Assembly (NCBI RefSeq): GCF_000263195.1
Contig: NC_018748.1
Location: 1,488,001 to 1,552,000, forward strand
Origin: Emticicia oligotrophica DSM 17448
GTDB taxonomy: Bacteria > Bacteroidota > Bacteroidia > Cytophagales > Spirosomataceae
Direction: 5' to 3'
DNA: 64,000 nucleotides
Below are positions 7,896 through 17,749 of the stretch, one piece after another (positions within the stretch are counted from its first letter, which is position 1; each line of letters begins with the position of its first letter). The notes beneath the pieces were generated by a model. The model searched no databases, was not told where the DNA came from, and saw nothing but the letters and a program-made list of their open reading frames with translations. The translations under genes were made by a program, and so were the position numbers.

Positions 7896-8564
7896 TTATT
7901 TCAATCCTTGAATTATTTTTAAGGCACTTCCCACAATCTCAGTAACTTTTGCCCAATCTTTGGCAGCTAATACATCTTTAGGCACTAACTGCGAGCCAAT
8001 CCCAACGGCGGTTGTACCTGCTCCAAACCATAATTTCAAACTCTCTTCGGTTGGCGAAACCCCACCAGTAACCATGATTTGAGCATCGGGCATTGGGCCA
8101 CCTTTAAGGGCTTTTACAAAACCTGCACCCAAAACATCCCCAGGGAAAATCTTAATAAACTCGGCCCCTGCCACACGAGCATTGTATATTTCAGTAACTG
8201 TCATTACACCCGGCATCCACGGAATACCTGCTTCTTGACAAACTTTACCAACCTCCGGATTCATCACTGGAGCTACAATAAAGTTGGTTCCTACTTCAAT
8301 GTATTTTTGAGCCGTAGCGGCATCATAGATAGTACCTATTCCCAAAATCATTTCGGGCATTTCGGTTTCTGCAATTTTTATGAGTTCAACGAAATTTTTG
8401 TATGAATTTTCCGTACGATTCGTAAACTCAAAAACTCTTACGCCCGCTGCATAACACGCACGTAAAACACCCAAACACAATTCTAAATCATTGTGTGTGA
8501 AAAGTGGCACTAAACCCGTTGCCGAAACCTGTGCCAAGGTTGTATTTTTATCAAATCTTGCCAT
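7896..8564 (-). CDS. eda: KDPG/KHG aldolase
   Basis: Class I aldolase (222 residues) that cleaves 2-keto-3-deoxy-6-phosphogluconate to pyruvate and glyceraldehyde 3-phosphate, the last step of the uronate route. Schiff-base Lys138 sits in AEFIKIFPGDVLG, the acid/base Glu46 in VFEFTNR, and phosphate-binding glycines in VTGGVSP and GIGSQL. It is the last gene of the operon uxuA-kdgK-eda, 52 bp after kdgK. KDPG and 4-hydroxy-2-oxoglutarate specificity cannot be separated by sequence, but the neighbours favour KDPG. Confidence 0.92.
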   Translation of the reverse strand: MARFDKNTTLAQVSATGLVPLFTHNDLELCLGVLRACYAAGVRVFEFTNRTENSYKNFVELIKIAETEMPEMILGIGTIYDAATAQKYIEVGTNFIVAPVMNPEVGKVCQEAGIPWMPGVMTVTEIYNARVAGAEFIKIFPGDVLGAGFVKALKGGPMPDAQIMVTGGVSPTEESLKLWFGAGTTAVGIGSQLVPKDVLAAKDWAKVTEIVGSALKIIQGLK

Positions 8565-8583
8565 TTCTTTATTGTTTTTTAGA

Positions 8584-8616
8584 ACCCTCCCTATCGGGGT
8601 GGGCAGGGTGGGGCTT
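8584..8616. repeat. G/C-rich imperfect inverted repeat in the kdgK-eda gap
   Basis: The 52-bp gap between kdgK and eda consists largely of CCCTCCC, CGGGGTGGG and GGGTGGGG blocks, sharply richer in G+C than the surroundings. The blocks can pair imperfectly. The style resembles the G/C-rich hairpin repeats at 53820-53884 and 59415-59467. Confidence 0.4.
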
Positions 8617-9624
8617 TTATCTTCTCAATCTTCCAGATTTATCTCCGCTCATTACGGCTTCAACTTCTGGAACTGTCACTAAATTTTGGTCACCTTCGAT
8701 GGTATGTTTCAGAGCTGCTGCTGCCGTACCGAATTTAAGCGATTGTAAATCATCTTTCAATACTATTTGCCCATAAACAAAACCACCCAAGAAAGCATCT
8801 CCTGTACCGATGCGGTCAACGATATGAGTAATATCTTGATATTCGGTTTCAATAAGTTCTTCACCATTCCACATTTTTGCGTTGTATTGGTTATGCGAAG
8901 CACTTACTTGAATACGGTCAGTATCAATTACTTTTTTTACATTCGGATAATGCTCCATCAAAAGTTTGCACGCTTCTACAAACTTACCCTTTTCAACAGT
9001 TACTTTCAGACTAAAAATTTCTTCAATGTTCTTGCGGCTTGCTAAAATAATATCAGAATAAGACGCTAATTCAGGAAGAATTTCTTGTGGGGTTTTGCCG
9101 TATTTCCACAAATTACTTCTGTAATAAATATCTGAAGAAACCGTTATACCCATTTTCTTAGCGGTTTTTACTGCCTCTAAACAAGCCTTTGCCGCACCTT
9201 CTGAAATAGCAGGCGTAATTCCACACCAATGAAACCAATCTGCTCCTTCAAGAATTTTTTCCCAATCGAACAATTCTGGATTTAACTTCGCAAAAGCCGA
9301 ATCTGCACGGTCGTACACAATTTGGCTGGCACGCATAACTGCACCTGTTTCTAAGAAAAACGAACCTATTCTATCACCCTCTAAAAAAGCGTGCGAATCG
9401 TTTACGCCTAATGCTCGAAGAAAAGCCTTTGCTTTTTGCCCCATTAAGTTATTAGGAAAAACTGTCACATGAGTAGCGTCGAACCCAAACTTCACGAGCG
9501 AAGCACCCACATTCATTTCTGTTCCACCGAATGTCACATTAAATGAGGTAGCCTGTTCAAGTTTTTGAAAATTTGGTGTCGAAAGGCGAAGAAGTACTTC
9601 ACCGAAAGTTACTATTTTTGGCAT
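8617..9624 (-). CDS. kdgK: 2-keto-3-deoxygluconate kinase (PfkB family)
   Basis: Ribokinase-fold sugar kinase of 335 residues that phosphorylates KDG to KDPG. The N-terminus MPKIVTFGEVLLRLS and FGGTEMNVGASLVKFG (about residues 32-47) match PfkB sugar-acid kinases, and the C-terminal signature DRIGTGDAFLGGFVYG (about 269-284) holds the catalytic Asp. It lies between uxuA, which makes KDG, and eda, which consumes KDPG; this context makes the assignment strong. Confidence 0.92.
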   Translation of the reverse strand: MPKIVTFGEVLLRLSTPNFQKLEQATSFNVTFGGTEMNVGASLVKFGFDATHVTVFPNNLMGQKAKAFLRALGVNDSHAFLEGDRIGSFFLETGAVMRASQIVYDRADSAFAKLNPELFDWEKILEGADWFHWCGITPAISEGAAKACLEAVKTAKKMGITVSSDIYYRSNLWKYGKTPQEILPELASYSDIILASRKNIEEIFSLKVTVEKGKFVEACKLLMEHYPNVKKVIDTDRIQVSASHNQYNAKMWNGEELIETEYQDITHIVDRIGTGDAFLGGFVYGQIVLKDDLQSLKFGTAAAALKHTIEGDQNLVTVPEVEAVMSGDKSGRLRR

Positions 9625-9728
9625 ATTTTATTTATTAATGGGGTTTTGGTTATTGGGAAGTAGTTACAGGAAAACTGGTTTTGTGAACTGCACGGGAAAC
9701 CTTACATTCTTCCTATAAACAATAACTA

Positions 9729-10919
9729 TTATTCTAATGACCGAGTAATACCAAGCTCTAAACCTCGAAGTTCGGCCAAACCACGCAATCGACCAATAGC
9801 AGTATAACCAGGATTTGTCCGCTTCCCAGTGTTCAAATCATCAAGCATTTTATGTCCATGGTCAGGGCGGAATGGCAATCTATAATCTGGGCGACCTTCC
9901 GAAATTCTTCTTTTTTGTTCTTTTACCAAAGCTTTCATCACGCCATACATATCTACATCGCCATCTAAGTGGTCAGCCTCGTAGAAATTACCCTCAGCAT
10001 CACGTTTGGTAGCTCTCAGGTGAACAAAATTAATTCTATCGCCCATACGCTCTACCATTCCTACTAAATCATTATCAGCACGAACGCCATAGCTACCTGT
10101 GCAGAAACACAAGCCGTTATATTTACTTTCGACAGCCGCCAATAGTTGTTTTGCATCGGCCTCTGTACTCACTACACGTGGTAAGCCTAAAATCGGATAC
10201 GGAGGGTCATCTGGGTGAATCGCCAACAACACCCCAGCTTGCTCAGCAACAGGTGTAATTTCTTTCAAGAAAGCATATAGATTCTGACGAAGTTCGGCAT
10301 CACCTACGTACTTATATGTATCTAAGGTATTTCTAAATTCTTCAATTGTAAAACTTTCTTCACTACCAGGTAAGCCAGCAATGATATTTTTTGTTAGGCG
10401 TTGAACATCAGCATCTGAAGCAGACTCAATCCACGCTTTTGCTTTTGCCAACTGAGCTTCGGTATATGATTTTTCAGCACCAATTCGCTTCAAAATATAT
10501 ATTTCGAAAGCACAAAATTCATTCATATCAAATCTTAGAGCTCGTGAGCCATCGGCTACTTCAAAATCTAAATCTGTACGAGTCCAATCTAAAATAGGCA
10601 TAAAGTTATAGCAAACAGTATCAATTCCACACGCAGCCAAGTTTACTAAGCTTTCTTTGTAGTTTTCTATATACTGCTTATAATTACCCGATGCTTTTTT
10701 GATATCTTCATGAATGGGAACACTTTCTACCACCGACCACACTAAACCACTACTCTCTATCAAAGATTTACGAGCTTGTATTTCAGATTTTGTCCAAACC
10801 TGTCCATTAGGAATGTGGTGAAGAGCCGAAACAACACCAGTTGCACCAGCTTGTCGAACGTCAGATAAACTTACGGGGTCATTCGGACCAAACCAACGCC
10901 ATGTTTGCTCAAGAGCCAT
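9729..10919 (-). CDS. uxuA: Mannonate dehydratase
   Basis: Converts D-mannonate to 2-keto-3-deoxygluconate (glucuronate branch). The 396-residue length is typical. The N-terminus [18 protein letters not shown] and the metal-site blocks [30 protein letters not shown] and [10 protein letters not shown] are characteristic of UxuA, as is the C-terminal [18 protein letters not shown]. It is the first gene of the operon with kdgK and eda. Since UxaB serves the galacturonate branch, the locus appears to handle both uronates. The upstream region up to the tRNA genes (266 bp) holds no other gene. Confidence 0.94.
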   Translation of the reverse strand: MALEQTWRWFGPNDPVSLSDVRQAGATGVVSALHHIPNGQVWTKSEIQARKSLIESSGLVWSVVESVPIHEDIKKASGNYKQYIENYKESLVNLAACGIDTVCYNFMPILDWTRTDLDFEVADGSRALRFDMNEFCAFEIYILKRIGAEKSYTEAQLAKAKAWIESASDADVQRLTKNIIAGLPGSEESFTIEEFRNTLDTYKYVGDAELRQNLYAFLKEITPVAEQAGVLLAIHPDDPPYPILGLPRVVSTEADAKQLLAAVESKYNGLCFCTGSYGVRADNDLVGMVERMGDRINFVHLRATKRDAEGNFYEADHLDGDVDMYGVMKALVKEQKRRISEGRPDYRLPFRPDHGHKMLDDLNTGKRTNPGYTAIGRLRGLAELRGLELGITRSLE

Positions 10920-11123
10920 ATTTATAAGGTTGAAAATGAAAGATTCTACAAAAATATAGTTAAGCTAAGAACACTCCAACTAATATTTTGTCAAGAATAA
11001 ATACTATTTTGATAGTTAGAGTAGTATGTTGTGTCAAAAAATGGCATTTGTATTATACAAATCAAATTTTGGATATAAATTAAACAAGAAAAACAAAAAA
11101 CTTACTTTTTTTTTAGGTGAATA

Positions 11124-11155
11124 TTTGGAAATAAAAAAAGAGACGTGCATCTTTG
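11124..11155 (+). promoter_or_regulatory. Candidate promoter of the tRNA-Val pair
   Basis: TTTG at 11124-11127 and CATCTTTG at 11148-11155 (one mismatch to TAnnTTTG) are separated by 20 bp. The first tRNA begins 30 nt further on. Confidence 0.5.
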
Positions 11156-11185
11156 CAGTCCCAAACACAAAAGTAGTTTGCACTC

Positions 11186-11260
11186 GGGAGTTTAGCTCAG
11201 CTGGTTCAGAGCATCTGCCTTACAAGCAGAGGGTCAGCGGTTCGAATCCGTTAACTCCCA
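11186..11260 (+). tRNA. tRNA-Val (anticodon TAC), copy 1
   Basis: 75-nt cloverleaf read by eye: acceptor arm GGGAGTT pairing with AACTCCC plus discriminator A, anticodon stem TCTGC/GCAGA around loop CTTACAA (anticodon TAC, valine), T-arm with GGTTCGAATCC. The CCA end is not encoded. It is identical to the copy 110 bp downstream. Confidence 0.95.
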
Positions 11261-11295
11261 CAAGTTTTTTAAACTTAATTAATATTTTTTGTTTC

Positions 11296-11370
11296 GGGAG
11301 TTTAGCTCAGCTGGTTCAGAGCATCTGCCTTACAAGCAGAGGGTCAGCGGTTCGAATCCGTTAACTCCCA
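11296..11370 (+). tRNA. tRNA-Val (anticodon TAC), copy 2
   Basis: 75 nt, identical in every position to the copy at 11186-11260. A 35-nt A/T-rich spacer separates the two, and the same flanking base precedes both, so the unit looks like a tandem duplication. It is followed directly by an intrinsic terminator. The CCA end is not encoded. Confidence 0.95.
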
Positions 11371-11376
11371 CAGAAG

Positions 11377-11400
11377 CCTCAGAAAATCTGAGGTTTTTTT
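11377..11400 (+). terminator. Terminator of the tRNA-Val operon
   Basis: Stem CCTCAGA / TCTGAGG with a 3-nt loop followed by seven T residues, starting 7 nt after the second tRNA. Confidence 0.85.
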
Positions 11401-11538
11401 ATTGGTATTTTACTGATATTTCTACACATTTCTCTAAAATTGGGTCATCCTGCTGTCCGCAACAATTTCTTAACACTATCTTACAGCTTCTTTACGAATA
11501 TTTTTCAAGAAAACTAAGGATTTAACCGAAAAAACGCT

Positions 11539-11546
11539 TACCTTTG
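11539..11546 (+). promoter_or_regulatory. Candidate -7 box of fusA (TACCTTTG)
   Basis: TACCTTTG matches TAnnTTTG exactly and would give a leader of roughly 95 nt. An upstream -33 element is not clear. Confidence 0.5.
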
Positions 11547-11648
11547 CACCCTAATTTGAAAAGGAGTGTTTTATAGAATTTGATTTTCTGCTTAAATACT
11601 TCATTACAAGAGACTTACAAATCAAAAAAATAATTTAAAACAAACAAA

Positions 11649-13736
11649 ATGGCACGCGATTTAAAATTCACAAGAAATATCGGTATTGCTGCCCACATCG
11701 ACGCAGGTAAAACGACTACTACTGAACGTATTCTTTACTATGCGGGTGTTAGCCACAAAATCGGTGAGGTACACGATGGTGCAGCGACGATGGACTGGAT
11801 GGAGCAAGAACAAGAAAGAGGTATCACTATCACTTCGGCAGCTACAACTGTAAACTGGGGCTACCGTGGAGATAACTATCACATCAACATCATTGATACT
11901 CCAGGTCACGTTGACTTTACTGTAGAGGTAAACCGCTCATTACGTGTATTAGATGGTCTTGTATTTTTATTTAGTGCGGTTGATGGTGTTGAACCACAAT
12001 CAGAAACTAACTGGCGTTTAGCAAATAACTATAACGTTGCTCGTTTGGGTTTCGTTAACAAAATGGACCGCTCTGGTGCTGATTTCTTGAACGTGTGTAA
12101 GCAAGTAAAAGAAATGTTAGGTAGCTACGCTGTGCCATTGCAATTACCTATCGGTTCAGAAGATCAATTCAAAGGCGTAGTTGACTTAATCAACTTCCGT
12201 GGTATGATCTGGAATGAGCATGATAAAGGTATGACTTACGAAGTAGTGCCGATTCCAGAAGATATGATGGAAGAAGCTACAGAATATCGTGAGAAATTAT
12301 TAGAAGCAGTAGCTGAGTTTGATGAGTCTTTGATGGAAAAATACTTCGAAGACCCAGAGTCAATTACTGAAGATGAAATCTTAGCGGCTCTTCGTGAAGC
12401 AACTATCGCAATGAAAATCGTTCCGATGCTTTGCGGTTCTTCATTCAAAAATAAAGGTGTACAAACAATGCTTGACCTTGTGATGGCATTATTGCCTTCT
12501 CCATTGGATAAGAAAGCAATTGTTGGTACTAACCCTGATACAGGTGCTGAAGTAACTCGTCGTCCATCAGTTGAAGACCCATTTGCTGCCTTGGCGTTTA
12601 AAATCGCAACTGACCCTTACGTAGGTCGTTTGTGCTTTATCCGTGCATATTCTGGTGTATTAGAGTCAGGTTCTTATATCTTGAATAACCGTTCAGGAAA
12701 CAAAGAGCGTATCTCTCGTATCTTCCAAATGCACGCTAACAAACAAAATGCAATTGAGCGTTTGGAAGCTGGTGATATCGGTGCGGTTGTAGGTTTCAAA
12801 GATATTAAGACTGGTGACTCATTGTCTGATGAGAAAAACCCAATCGTTCTTGAATCAATGGTATTCCCTGACCCAGTTATCGGTTATGCCATCGAGCCTA
12901 AGAAAACAGCTGACCAAGATAACTTCTCTAAAGCTATCACTAAGCTTATCGAAGAAGATCCAACGCTTCAAGTTGAATCTAACGAAGAAACTGGTCAAAC
13001 TATCATCCGTGGTATGGGTGAGCTTCACCTTGAAATCATCATCGACCGTATGCGTCGTGAGTTTAAAGTAGAAGTAAACCAAGGTGCACCACAGGTTGCT
13101 TACAAAGAAACATTGACTAAAGGATTCGAACACCGTGAGGTTTACAAGAAACAATCGGGTGGTCGTGGTAAATTTGCCGATATCGTATTTGAAATCAGTC
13201 CACGTGAAGACGGAAAAGCTGGTTTAGAGTTCGTAAACGAAATCGTTGGTGGTGCTATTCCACGTGAATTTATCCCTGCGGTTCAAAAAGGTTTCGAACA
13301 AGCGATGTCTAACGGACCATTAGCTGGTTTCCCAGTTGACTCGATGAAAGTTCGTTTATTCCACGGTTCTTACCACGATGTTGACTCTGATTCATTGTCA
13401 TTCGAGATGGCTGCACGTATGGGCTTCAAAGAGGCTGCACGTCAAGCTGGTCCGAAAATCCTTGAACCAATCATGGCAGTTGAGGTAATTACTCCAGACG
13501 AATACACTGGTCCTATCACTGGTGACTTGAACCGTCGTCGTGGTATGATGAAAGGTATGGATACAAAAGCTGGTTCGCAAGTAATCAAAGCTGATGTGCC
13601 TCTTTCAGAATTATTCGGTTATGTAACTGACCTTCGTACAATGTCATCTGGTCGTGCAACGGCTAACTTGACATTCTCTCACTACGAAATCGTACCTCAA
13701 AACATCGCAGATGGTATTGTTAAGAAAAACGCTTAA
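11649..13736 (+). CDS. fusA: Elongation factor G
   Basis: Ribosomal translocase GTPase, 695 residues, full length. The G domain has G1 [11 protein letters not shown]2 region RGITITSA, G3 DTPGHVDF and G4 NKMD; the later domains II-V are collinear with standard EF-G, including [10 protein letters not shown] and GRGKFADI in domains III and IV. It is not in the classical rpsL-rpsG-fusA-tuf order here but stands alone behind the tRNA-Val pair. The start is fixed by [18 protein letters not shown]. The leader just before the ATG is A-rich (AAAACAAACAAA) with no Shine-Dalgarno. Confidence 0.97.
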   Translation: MARDLKFTRNIGIAAHIDAGKTTTTERILYYAGVSHKIGEVHDGAATMDWMEQEQERGITITSAATTVNWGYRGDNYHINIIDTPGHVDFTVEVNRSLRVLDGLVFLFSAVDGVEPQSETNWRLANNYNVARLGFVNKMDRSGADFLNVCKQVKEMLGSYAVPLQLPIGSEDQFKGVVDLINFRGMIWNEHDKGMTYEVVPIPEDMMEEATEYREKLLEAVAEFDESLMEKYFEDPESITEDEILAALREATIAMKIVPMLCGSSFKNKGVQTMLDLVMALLPSPLDKKAIVGTNPDTGAEVTRRPSVEDPFAALAFKIATDPYVGRLCFIRAYSGVLESGSYILNNRSGNKERISRIFQMHANKQNAIERLEAGDIGAVVGFKDIKTGDSLSDEKNPIVLESMVFPDPVIGYAIEPKKTADQDNFSKAITKLIEEDPTLQVESNEETGQTIIRGMGELHLEIIIDRMRREFKVEVNQGAPQVAYKETLTKGFEHREVYKKQSGGRGKFADIVFEISPREDGKAGLEFVNEIVGGAIPREFIPAVQKGFEQAMSNGPLAGFPVDSMKVRLFHGSYHDVDSDSLSFEMAARMGFKEAARQAGPKILEPIMAVEVITPDEYTGPITGDLNRRRGMMKGMDTKAGSQVIKADVPLSELFGYVTDLRTMSSGRATANLTFSHYEIVPQNIADGIVKKNA

Positions 13737-13764
13737 TTAATACCGAAAACGTAGTTTTAGCAAT

Positions 13765-13801
13765 AAAAAAATCCTCCGTCAGCAATAACGGGGGATTTTT
13801 G
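13765..13801. terminator. Terminator between convergent fusA and pcaF
   Basis: AAAAATCCTCCGT pairs with ACGGGGGATTTTT (one G-T pair) around an 8-nt loop. The A-tract and T-tract on the two sides let it work for both fusA and the convergent pca operon. Confidence 0.8.
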
Positions 13802-13820
13802 TTTAAGGGAAGTCAGTATT

Positions 13821-15029
13821 CTACACTCTTTCAATAATCACGGCGTAGCCCATTCCTACACCTACGCACATTGAAGCCAAAGCATAACGCTTTTTACTTC
13901 TAACAAGCTGATTTACAGCCGCTTGAACAATTCTTGTACCTGACATTCCGAGTGGATGGCCGAGAGCAATTGCTCCACCGTTGGGATTGATTCGGGCATC
14001 ATCATCGGCCAAACCAAGATTTCTTGAAACAGCCAAACATTGAGCCGCAAAGGCTTCGTTAAATTCAATTACATCTATATCATTTAAGGTCAAACCTGCT
14101 TTTTGGAGAGCTTTCTGAGTTGCTTCGACTGGCCCAATTCCCATGATACGTGGCTCCACTCCTACTACTGCAGAAGATACGATTCTGGCTTTGGGTGTTA
14201 GATTGTATTTTTTTAAAGCTTCTTCTGAAGTGATGAGCATGGCAGCGGCACCATCGTTCAAACCCGCAGCATTTCCTGCCGTAACGGTTCCTCCTTCTTT
14301 TTTGAACGCTGGACGAAGCTTCGCTAAGATTTCGAGGGTTGTATTTCCTTTTACAAATTCATCTTTATCAAAAACCGTGATATTTCCTTTTTTATCTGCT
14401 ATTTCTACCCCTATAATTTCTTCGGCTAAAATGCCATTTTTTTGAGCAGAAAACGCTTTTTGTTGTGAACGAAGAGCAAACAAATCTTGGTCTTCACGAC
14501 TAATATTATACATTTCTGCCAAATTTTCGGCCGTTATCCCCATAGCATCAGTACCATACAATTTGTGCATTTGTGGATTTACGAAACGCCAACCAAAACT
14601 CGAATCGAAAAGTTGAACATCGCCCCCGAAAGGTTTTGAGGATTTACTCATTACCATTGGTCCACGGGTCATGTGTTCCATTCCTCCTGCAATCAAAACA
14701 TCACCATCATCGGCCTTGATAGCTCGATTGGCATGAATAACTGCCGACATTCCTGAAGAACACAGACGATTAACAGTTTCGCCTGGAACGGTATAAGGTA
14801 ATCCAGCCAAAAGTAAGGCCATTCGAGCCACATTACGATTATCTTCTCCTGCTTGATTATGGCAACCCAAGATTACATCTTCGATAGATTCGAGTGGAAT
14901 GTTGGGGTTTCTTTTGATTAATTCTTTGATTGGAATTGCCGCCAAATCATCAGCCCGTACGGGCGATAAACTGCCACCAAAACTACCGATTGGTGTGCGT
15001 ATGGCATCTATGATATATGATTCTTTCAT
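13821..15029 (-). CDS. pcaF: 3-oxoadipyl-CoA thiolase
   Basis: Thiolase of 402 residues, last step of the beta-ketoadipate pathway, cleaving 3-oxoadipyl-CoA to succinyl-CoA and acetyl-CoA. Nucleophile Cys90 is in NRLCSSGMSAV, His358 in NGGAIALGHPLGMSG and Cys388 in ASMCVGVGMG. The frame is open from 15071, but MKESYIIDAIRTPIGSFGG at 15029 is the normal thiolase N-terminus, so that start was chosen. General acetyl-CoA acetyltransferase is the alternative on sequence alone; the last position of a complete pca operon, 81 bp after the CoA-transferase, argues for PcaF. Confidence 0.9.
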   Translation of the reverse strand: MKESYIIDAIRTPIGSFGGSLSPVRADDLAAIPIKELIKRNPNIPLESIEDVILGCHNQAGEDNRNVARMALLLAGLPYTVPGETVNRLCSSGMSAVIHANRAIKADDGDVLIAGGMEHMTRGPMVMSKSSKPFGGDVQLFDSSFGWRFVNPQMHKLYGTDAMGITAENLAEMYNISREDQDLFALRSQQKAFSAQKNGILAEEIIGVEIADKKGNITVFDKDEFVKGNTTLEILAKLRPAFKKEGGTVTAGNAAGLNDGAAAMLITSEEALKKYNLTPKARIVSSAVVGVEPRIMGIGPVEATQKALQKAGLTLNDIDVIEFNEAFAAQCLAVSRNLGLADDDARINPNGGAIALGHPLGMSGTRIVQAAVNQLVRSKKRYALASMCVGVGMGYAVIIERV

Positions 15030-15110
15030 TATTCGATAACTTTTGGCACGCTGATAACTCTGATGTTCCAACGCTGATTTACAGGGATTTTAGTTCACTA
15101 AAATTAATTA

Positions 15111-16457
15111 TTAATCTAACTCAATCTCAAACTTCGCACTAGTTTTAGCCTTTACTTCTTCCAAAGTTGCATTTGGCATGAGACCGATGAGGGTTAATTT
15201 ACCTGCTGGATAAGCAAAAACTGCCAAATCAGTGATAATCATATCAACCACTCCCGAAGCTGTGAGCGGCAATACACACGACGGAACTATTTTAGGCGAA
15301 CCATCGGGATTGGTATGGGTCATGGTAATAATAAGCCTTTTTGCCCCTACTGCTAAATCCATCGCCCCACCTACACCTAAAAGTGGTTTGCCCGGAACCG
15401 CCCAGTTAGCCAAATTGGCTGCTTCATCACATTCTAAACCACCCATAATAGCCACATCAATATGCCCACCACGAATCATGGCGAATGAATCTGCACTATC
15501 GAAATAGCTACTTCCATTAAGGGCTGTTACTGGTATTTTTCCTGCATTTACCGGATAATCCATTGCTCCACCACCATCAGTTGGGACTGGCCCGACACCC
15601 AACATACCATTTTCGGTATGTAAGATAATGCCGTGTTCTTCGGTAATTAAATCGGCTACTAATGTCGGTATTCCGATTCCTAAATTCACCACATCGCCTT
15701 TTTTCAATTCTTGCAATGCTCTGCGGGCCATATTCATACGAACTTCATCGACTTTCTTTGAAGTAGAAACCGATGCCGACGTACCTAAATCTTCAAGCGT
15801 GAGGGTGGCTTGTACTAAATAATCGACATAACAACCTTGGGTATGCACATTTTCGGGAGCAATTTCGCCAACTGGTACAATCTCCTCTACTTCGGCAATG
15901 ACCAAATCGGCGGCAGTTGCCATAGATTTATTGAAGTTATTTTCAGTCATACGGTATTGAAGATTTCCAGCTGTATCGGCTTTCCATGCACGAATAAATG
16001 CTACATTTCCCCTCAAACCTTTGATAAAAACATATTCTTCACCATCAATTATTTTTGTTTCTCTACCTTCGGCAATCTTTGTTCCTGCAGAGGTCTTCGT
16101 ATAAAAACCGCCAATTCCTGCTCCACCCGCACGAAGAGCTTCGGCAAGCGTACCTTGTGGTAATAATTCGGCTTCAACCAAACCTGCTTGTACTGCTTTC
16201 ACGGCATTGGGATTTGAGGTAAAGAATGAACCTATCACTTTCTTTAACTGTCCGTTTGCCAAAAGTCTATCACCACCTAAGCCTGGTTCGCCAGTATTAT
16301 TTCCTATAAATGTAAGGTTTTTAGTACCTATTTCGGCCAAAGCGTGCATTAAATGAACAGGATTACCAGTCATACCAAAGCCACCTTGCAAAAGTGTATC
16401 GCCCTCTTTAACCATCGAGGCGGCGGTTTTTAAGTCAACAATAGGAACTTGCTTCAT
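15111..16457 (-). CDS. pcaIJ: Fused 3-oxoadipate CoA-transferase (PcaI-PcaJ in one chain)
   Basis: 448-residue CoA-transferase that activates 3-oxoadipate with succinyl-CoA. Residues 1 to about 225 form the alpha (PcaI/ScoA) half with [15 protein letters not shown] and [11 protein letters not shown]; residues about 235-448 form the beta (PcaJ/ScoB) half with [12 protein letters not shown] and the catalytic Glu282 in [11 protein letters not shown]. In most bacteria these are two adjacent genes; here a short linker (about 225-237) joins them in one frame, as in mammalian SCOT. Acetoacetate or acyl CoA-transferase is possible by sequence, but its place between pobA and pcaF supports oxoadipate. 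Confidence 0.9.
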   Translation of the reverse strand: MKQVPIVDLKTAASMVKEGDTLLQGGFGMTGNPVHLMHALAEIGTKNLTFIGNNTGEPGLGGDRLLANGQLKKVIGSFFTSNPNAVKAVQAGLVEAELLPQGTLAEALRAGGAGIGGFYTKTSAGTKIAEGRETKIIDGEEYVFIKGLRGNVAFIRAWKADTAGNLQYRMTENNFNKSMATAADLVIAEVEEIVPVGEIAPENVHTQGCYVDYLVQATLTLEDLGTSASVSTSKKVDEVRMNMARRALQELKKGDVVNLGIGIPTLVADLITEEHGIILHTENGMLGVGPVPTDGGGAMDYPVNAGKIPVTALNGSSYFDSADSFAMIRGGHIDVAIMGGLECDEAANLANWAVPGKPLLGVGGAMDLAVGAKRLIITMTHTNPDGSPKIVPSCVLPLTASGVVDMIITDLAVFAYPAGKLTLIGLMPNATLEEVKAKTSAKFEIELD

Positions 16458-16493
16458 GTTTTTATTTATACAGGTCGAATTTATAATACTTGT

Positions 16494-17687
16494 TTAATCT
16501 TCAAATGTTTCAAAAGGCAATCCCACATAGTTTTCAGCAATGGTTGTGGCGTATGCTTCTGATAATGAAATATACTCGAATTTTGCTTTTTGTAATTGAT
16601 ATTGGAATGAACCATGCTCAGCTTGCTTGTGGAAAAGCGTAGTCATGAAATTCGAGAAATCTTGAGCTCTCCAAATACGTTTTAAGGCAGTTTTTGAATA
16701 GTCATCTAAGGACTTCATCGAATTATTCTTGTAAAAATCAGTAAATCCATCTACCAAATGTTTTACATCAGCCACCGCTAAATTTAGGCCTTTTCCACCA
16801 GTTGGTGGTACGATATGAGCGGCATCTCCTGCTAAAAACAACCGTCCGTGTTGCATATTATCAATAAAATAACTACGCATCGGCGTAATACTTTTCTCGA
16901 AAATAGGACCAGATTTCAATTCCCAACCTTCTGTTCCTAATCGAATAGAGAGTTCTTCCCAAATCTGTTCATCTGTCCAATTATCTACGTGGTCATCATT
17001 ATCAACTTGAATGTAGAGACGACTTACTTTTTCTGAACGTAAACTATGCAATGCAAACCCCCTTTCGTGATAAGCATAAATCAACTCTTCAGAAGATGGA
17101 GCGACATTTGCCAAAATACCTAACCAACTAAACGGATAAGTAACGGTATATTCTTTATAACTATCTTTTGGCATTGACTTACGGCCAAGTCCGTGGAAGC
17201 CATCGCAAGCAGCAATAAAATCACATTCAATGATACCTTTTTCACCTTCATGTTCGAAATGTATTTTCGGACTTTGGCTATCAATTCCTTCTAATTCAAG
17301 AGCAGGAGCTTCAAAAAGCAAGGTTTCTCCAGTATTTACCCATGCTTCGGTTAAGTCTTTTACGACTTCTTGCTGACCATAAATAGTTATATTTCGTCCA
17401 TTGGTTAATTTTCCGAAAGGCACACGAATACGTTTTCCATCAAAATTCAGATAGACACCATGATGCTCTTGCCCTTCTCGAACTAATCTATCGGCTAAAC
17501 CAAGGTTTTTGAATATATCAACCGTATTTTGTTCTAACAAACCAGCACGCACACGAGCCTGTACGTATTCTTGGCTACGATGCTCGATAATGACTGACGA
17601 AATACCTTCTTTCTTTAACCAATGGGCCAAAGTAAGCCCAGCAGGCCCAGCACCAATAATTCCGACTTGTGTTTTTATTGTTTTCAT
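16494..17687 (-). CDS. pobA: 4-hydroxybenzoate 3-monooxygenase
   Basis: FAD and NADPH dependent hydroxylase (397 residues) that converts 4-hydroxybenzoate to protocatechuate. The dinucleotide-binding motif GIIGAGPAGL is at residues 9-18, the conserved RxRAGLLEQNTVD segment follows near 46-58, and the FAD motif LFLAGDAAHIVPPTGGKGLN is near 280-299, all typical of PobA. Two in-frame ATGs exist (17702 and 17687); MKTIKTQVGIIGAG from 17687 matches known PobA N-termini better. It is the entry enzyme of the operon, placed between the pcaD-pcaC fusion and the CoA-transferase. Confidence 0.95.
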   Translation of the reverse strand: MKTIKTQVGIIGAGPAGLTLAHWLKKEGISSVIIEHRSQEYVQARVRAGLLEQNTVDIFKNLGLADRLVREGQEHHGVYLNFDGKRIRVPFGKLTNGRNITIYGQQEVVKDLTEAWVNTGETLLFEAPALELEGIDSQSPKIHFEHEGEKGIIECDFIAACDGFHGLGRKSMPKDSYKEYTVTYPFSWLGILANVAPSSEELIYAYHERGFALHSLRSEKVSRLYIQVDNDDHVDNWTDEQIWEELSIRLGTEGWELKSGPIFEKSITPMRSYFIDNMQHGRLFLAGDAAHIVPPTGGKGLNLAVADVKHLVDGFTDFYKNNSMKSLDDYSKTALKRIWRAQDFSNFMTTLFHKQAEHGSFQYQLQKAKFEYISLSEAYATTIAENYVGLPFETFED

Positions 17688-17716
17688 ATTTTTTGAATTC
17701 AATGTAAATTCCTACA

Positions 17717-17744
17717 GTAGAGCCGTTGCATGCAACATCTCTAC
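17717..17744. repeat. Dispersed palindrome, GTAGAG type (imperfect copy)
   Basis: 28-nt near-palindrome starting GTAGAGCCGTTGCATG and ending in CTCTAC, with two mismatched pairs. A perfect relative of the same length and layout lies at 37258-37285. It sits in the 62-bp gap between pcaL and pobA. Confidence 0.7.
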
Positions 17745-17749
17745 GATGT

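Noticed and set aside
11026-11525. Two open frames running through the tRNA-Val genes
   Set aside because: Their shared peptide is only the translation of the duplicated tRNA sequence.
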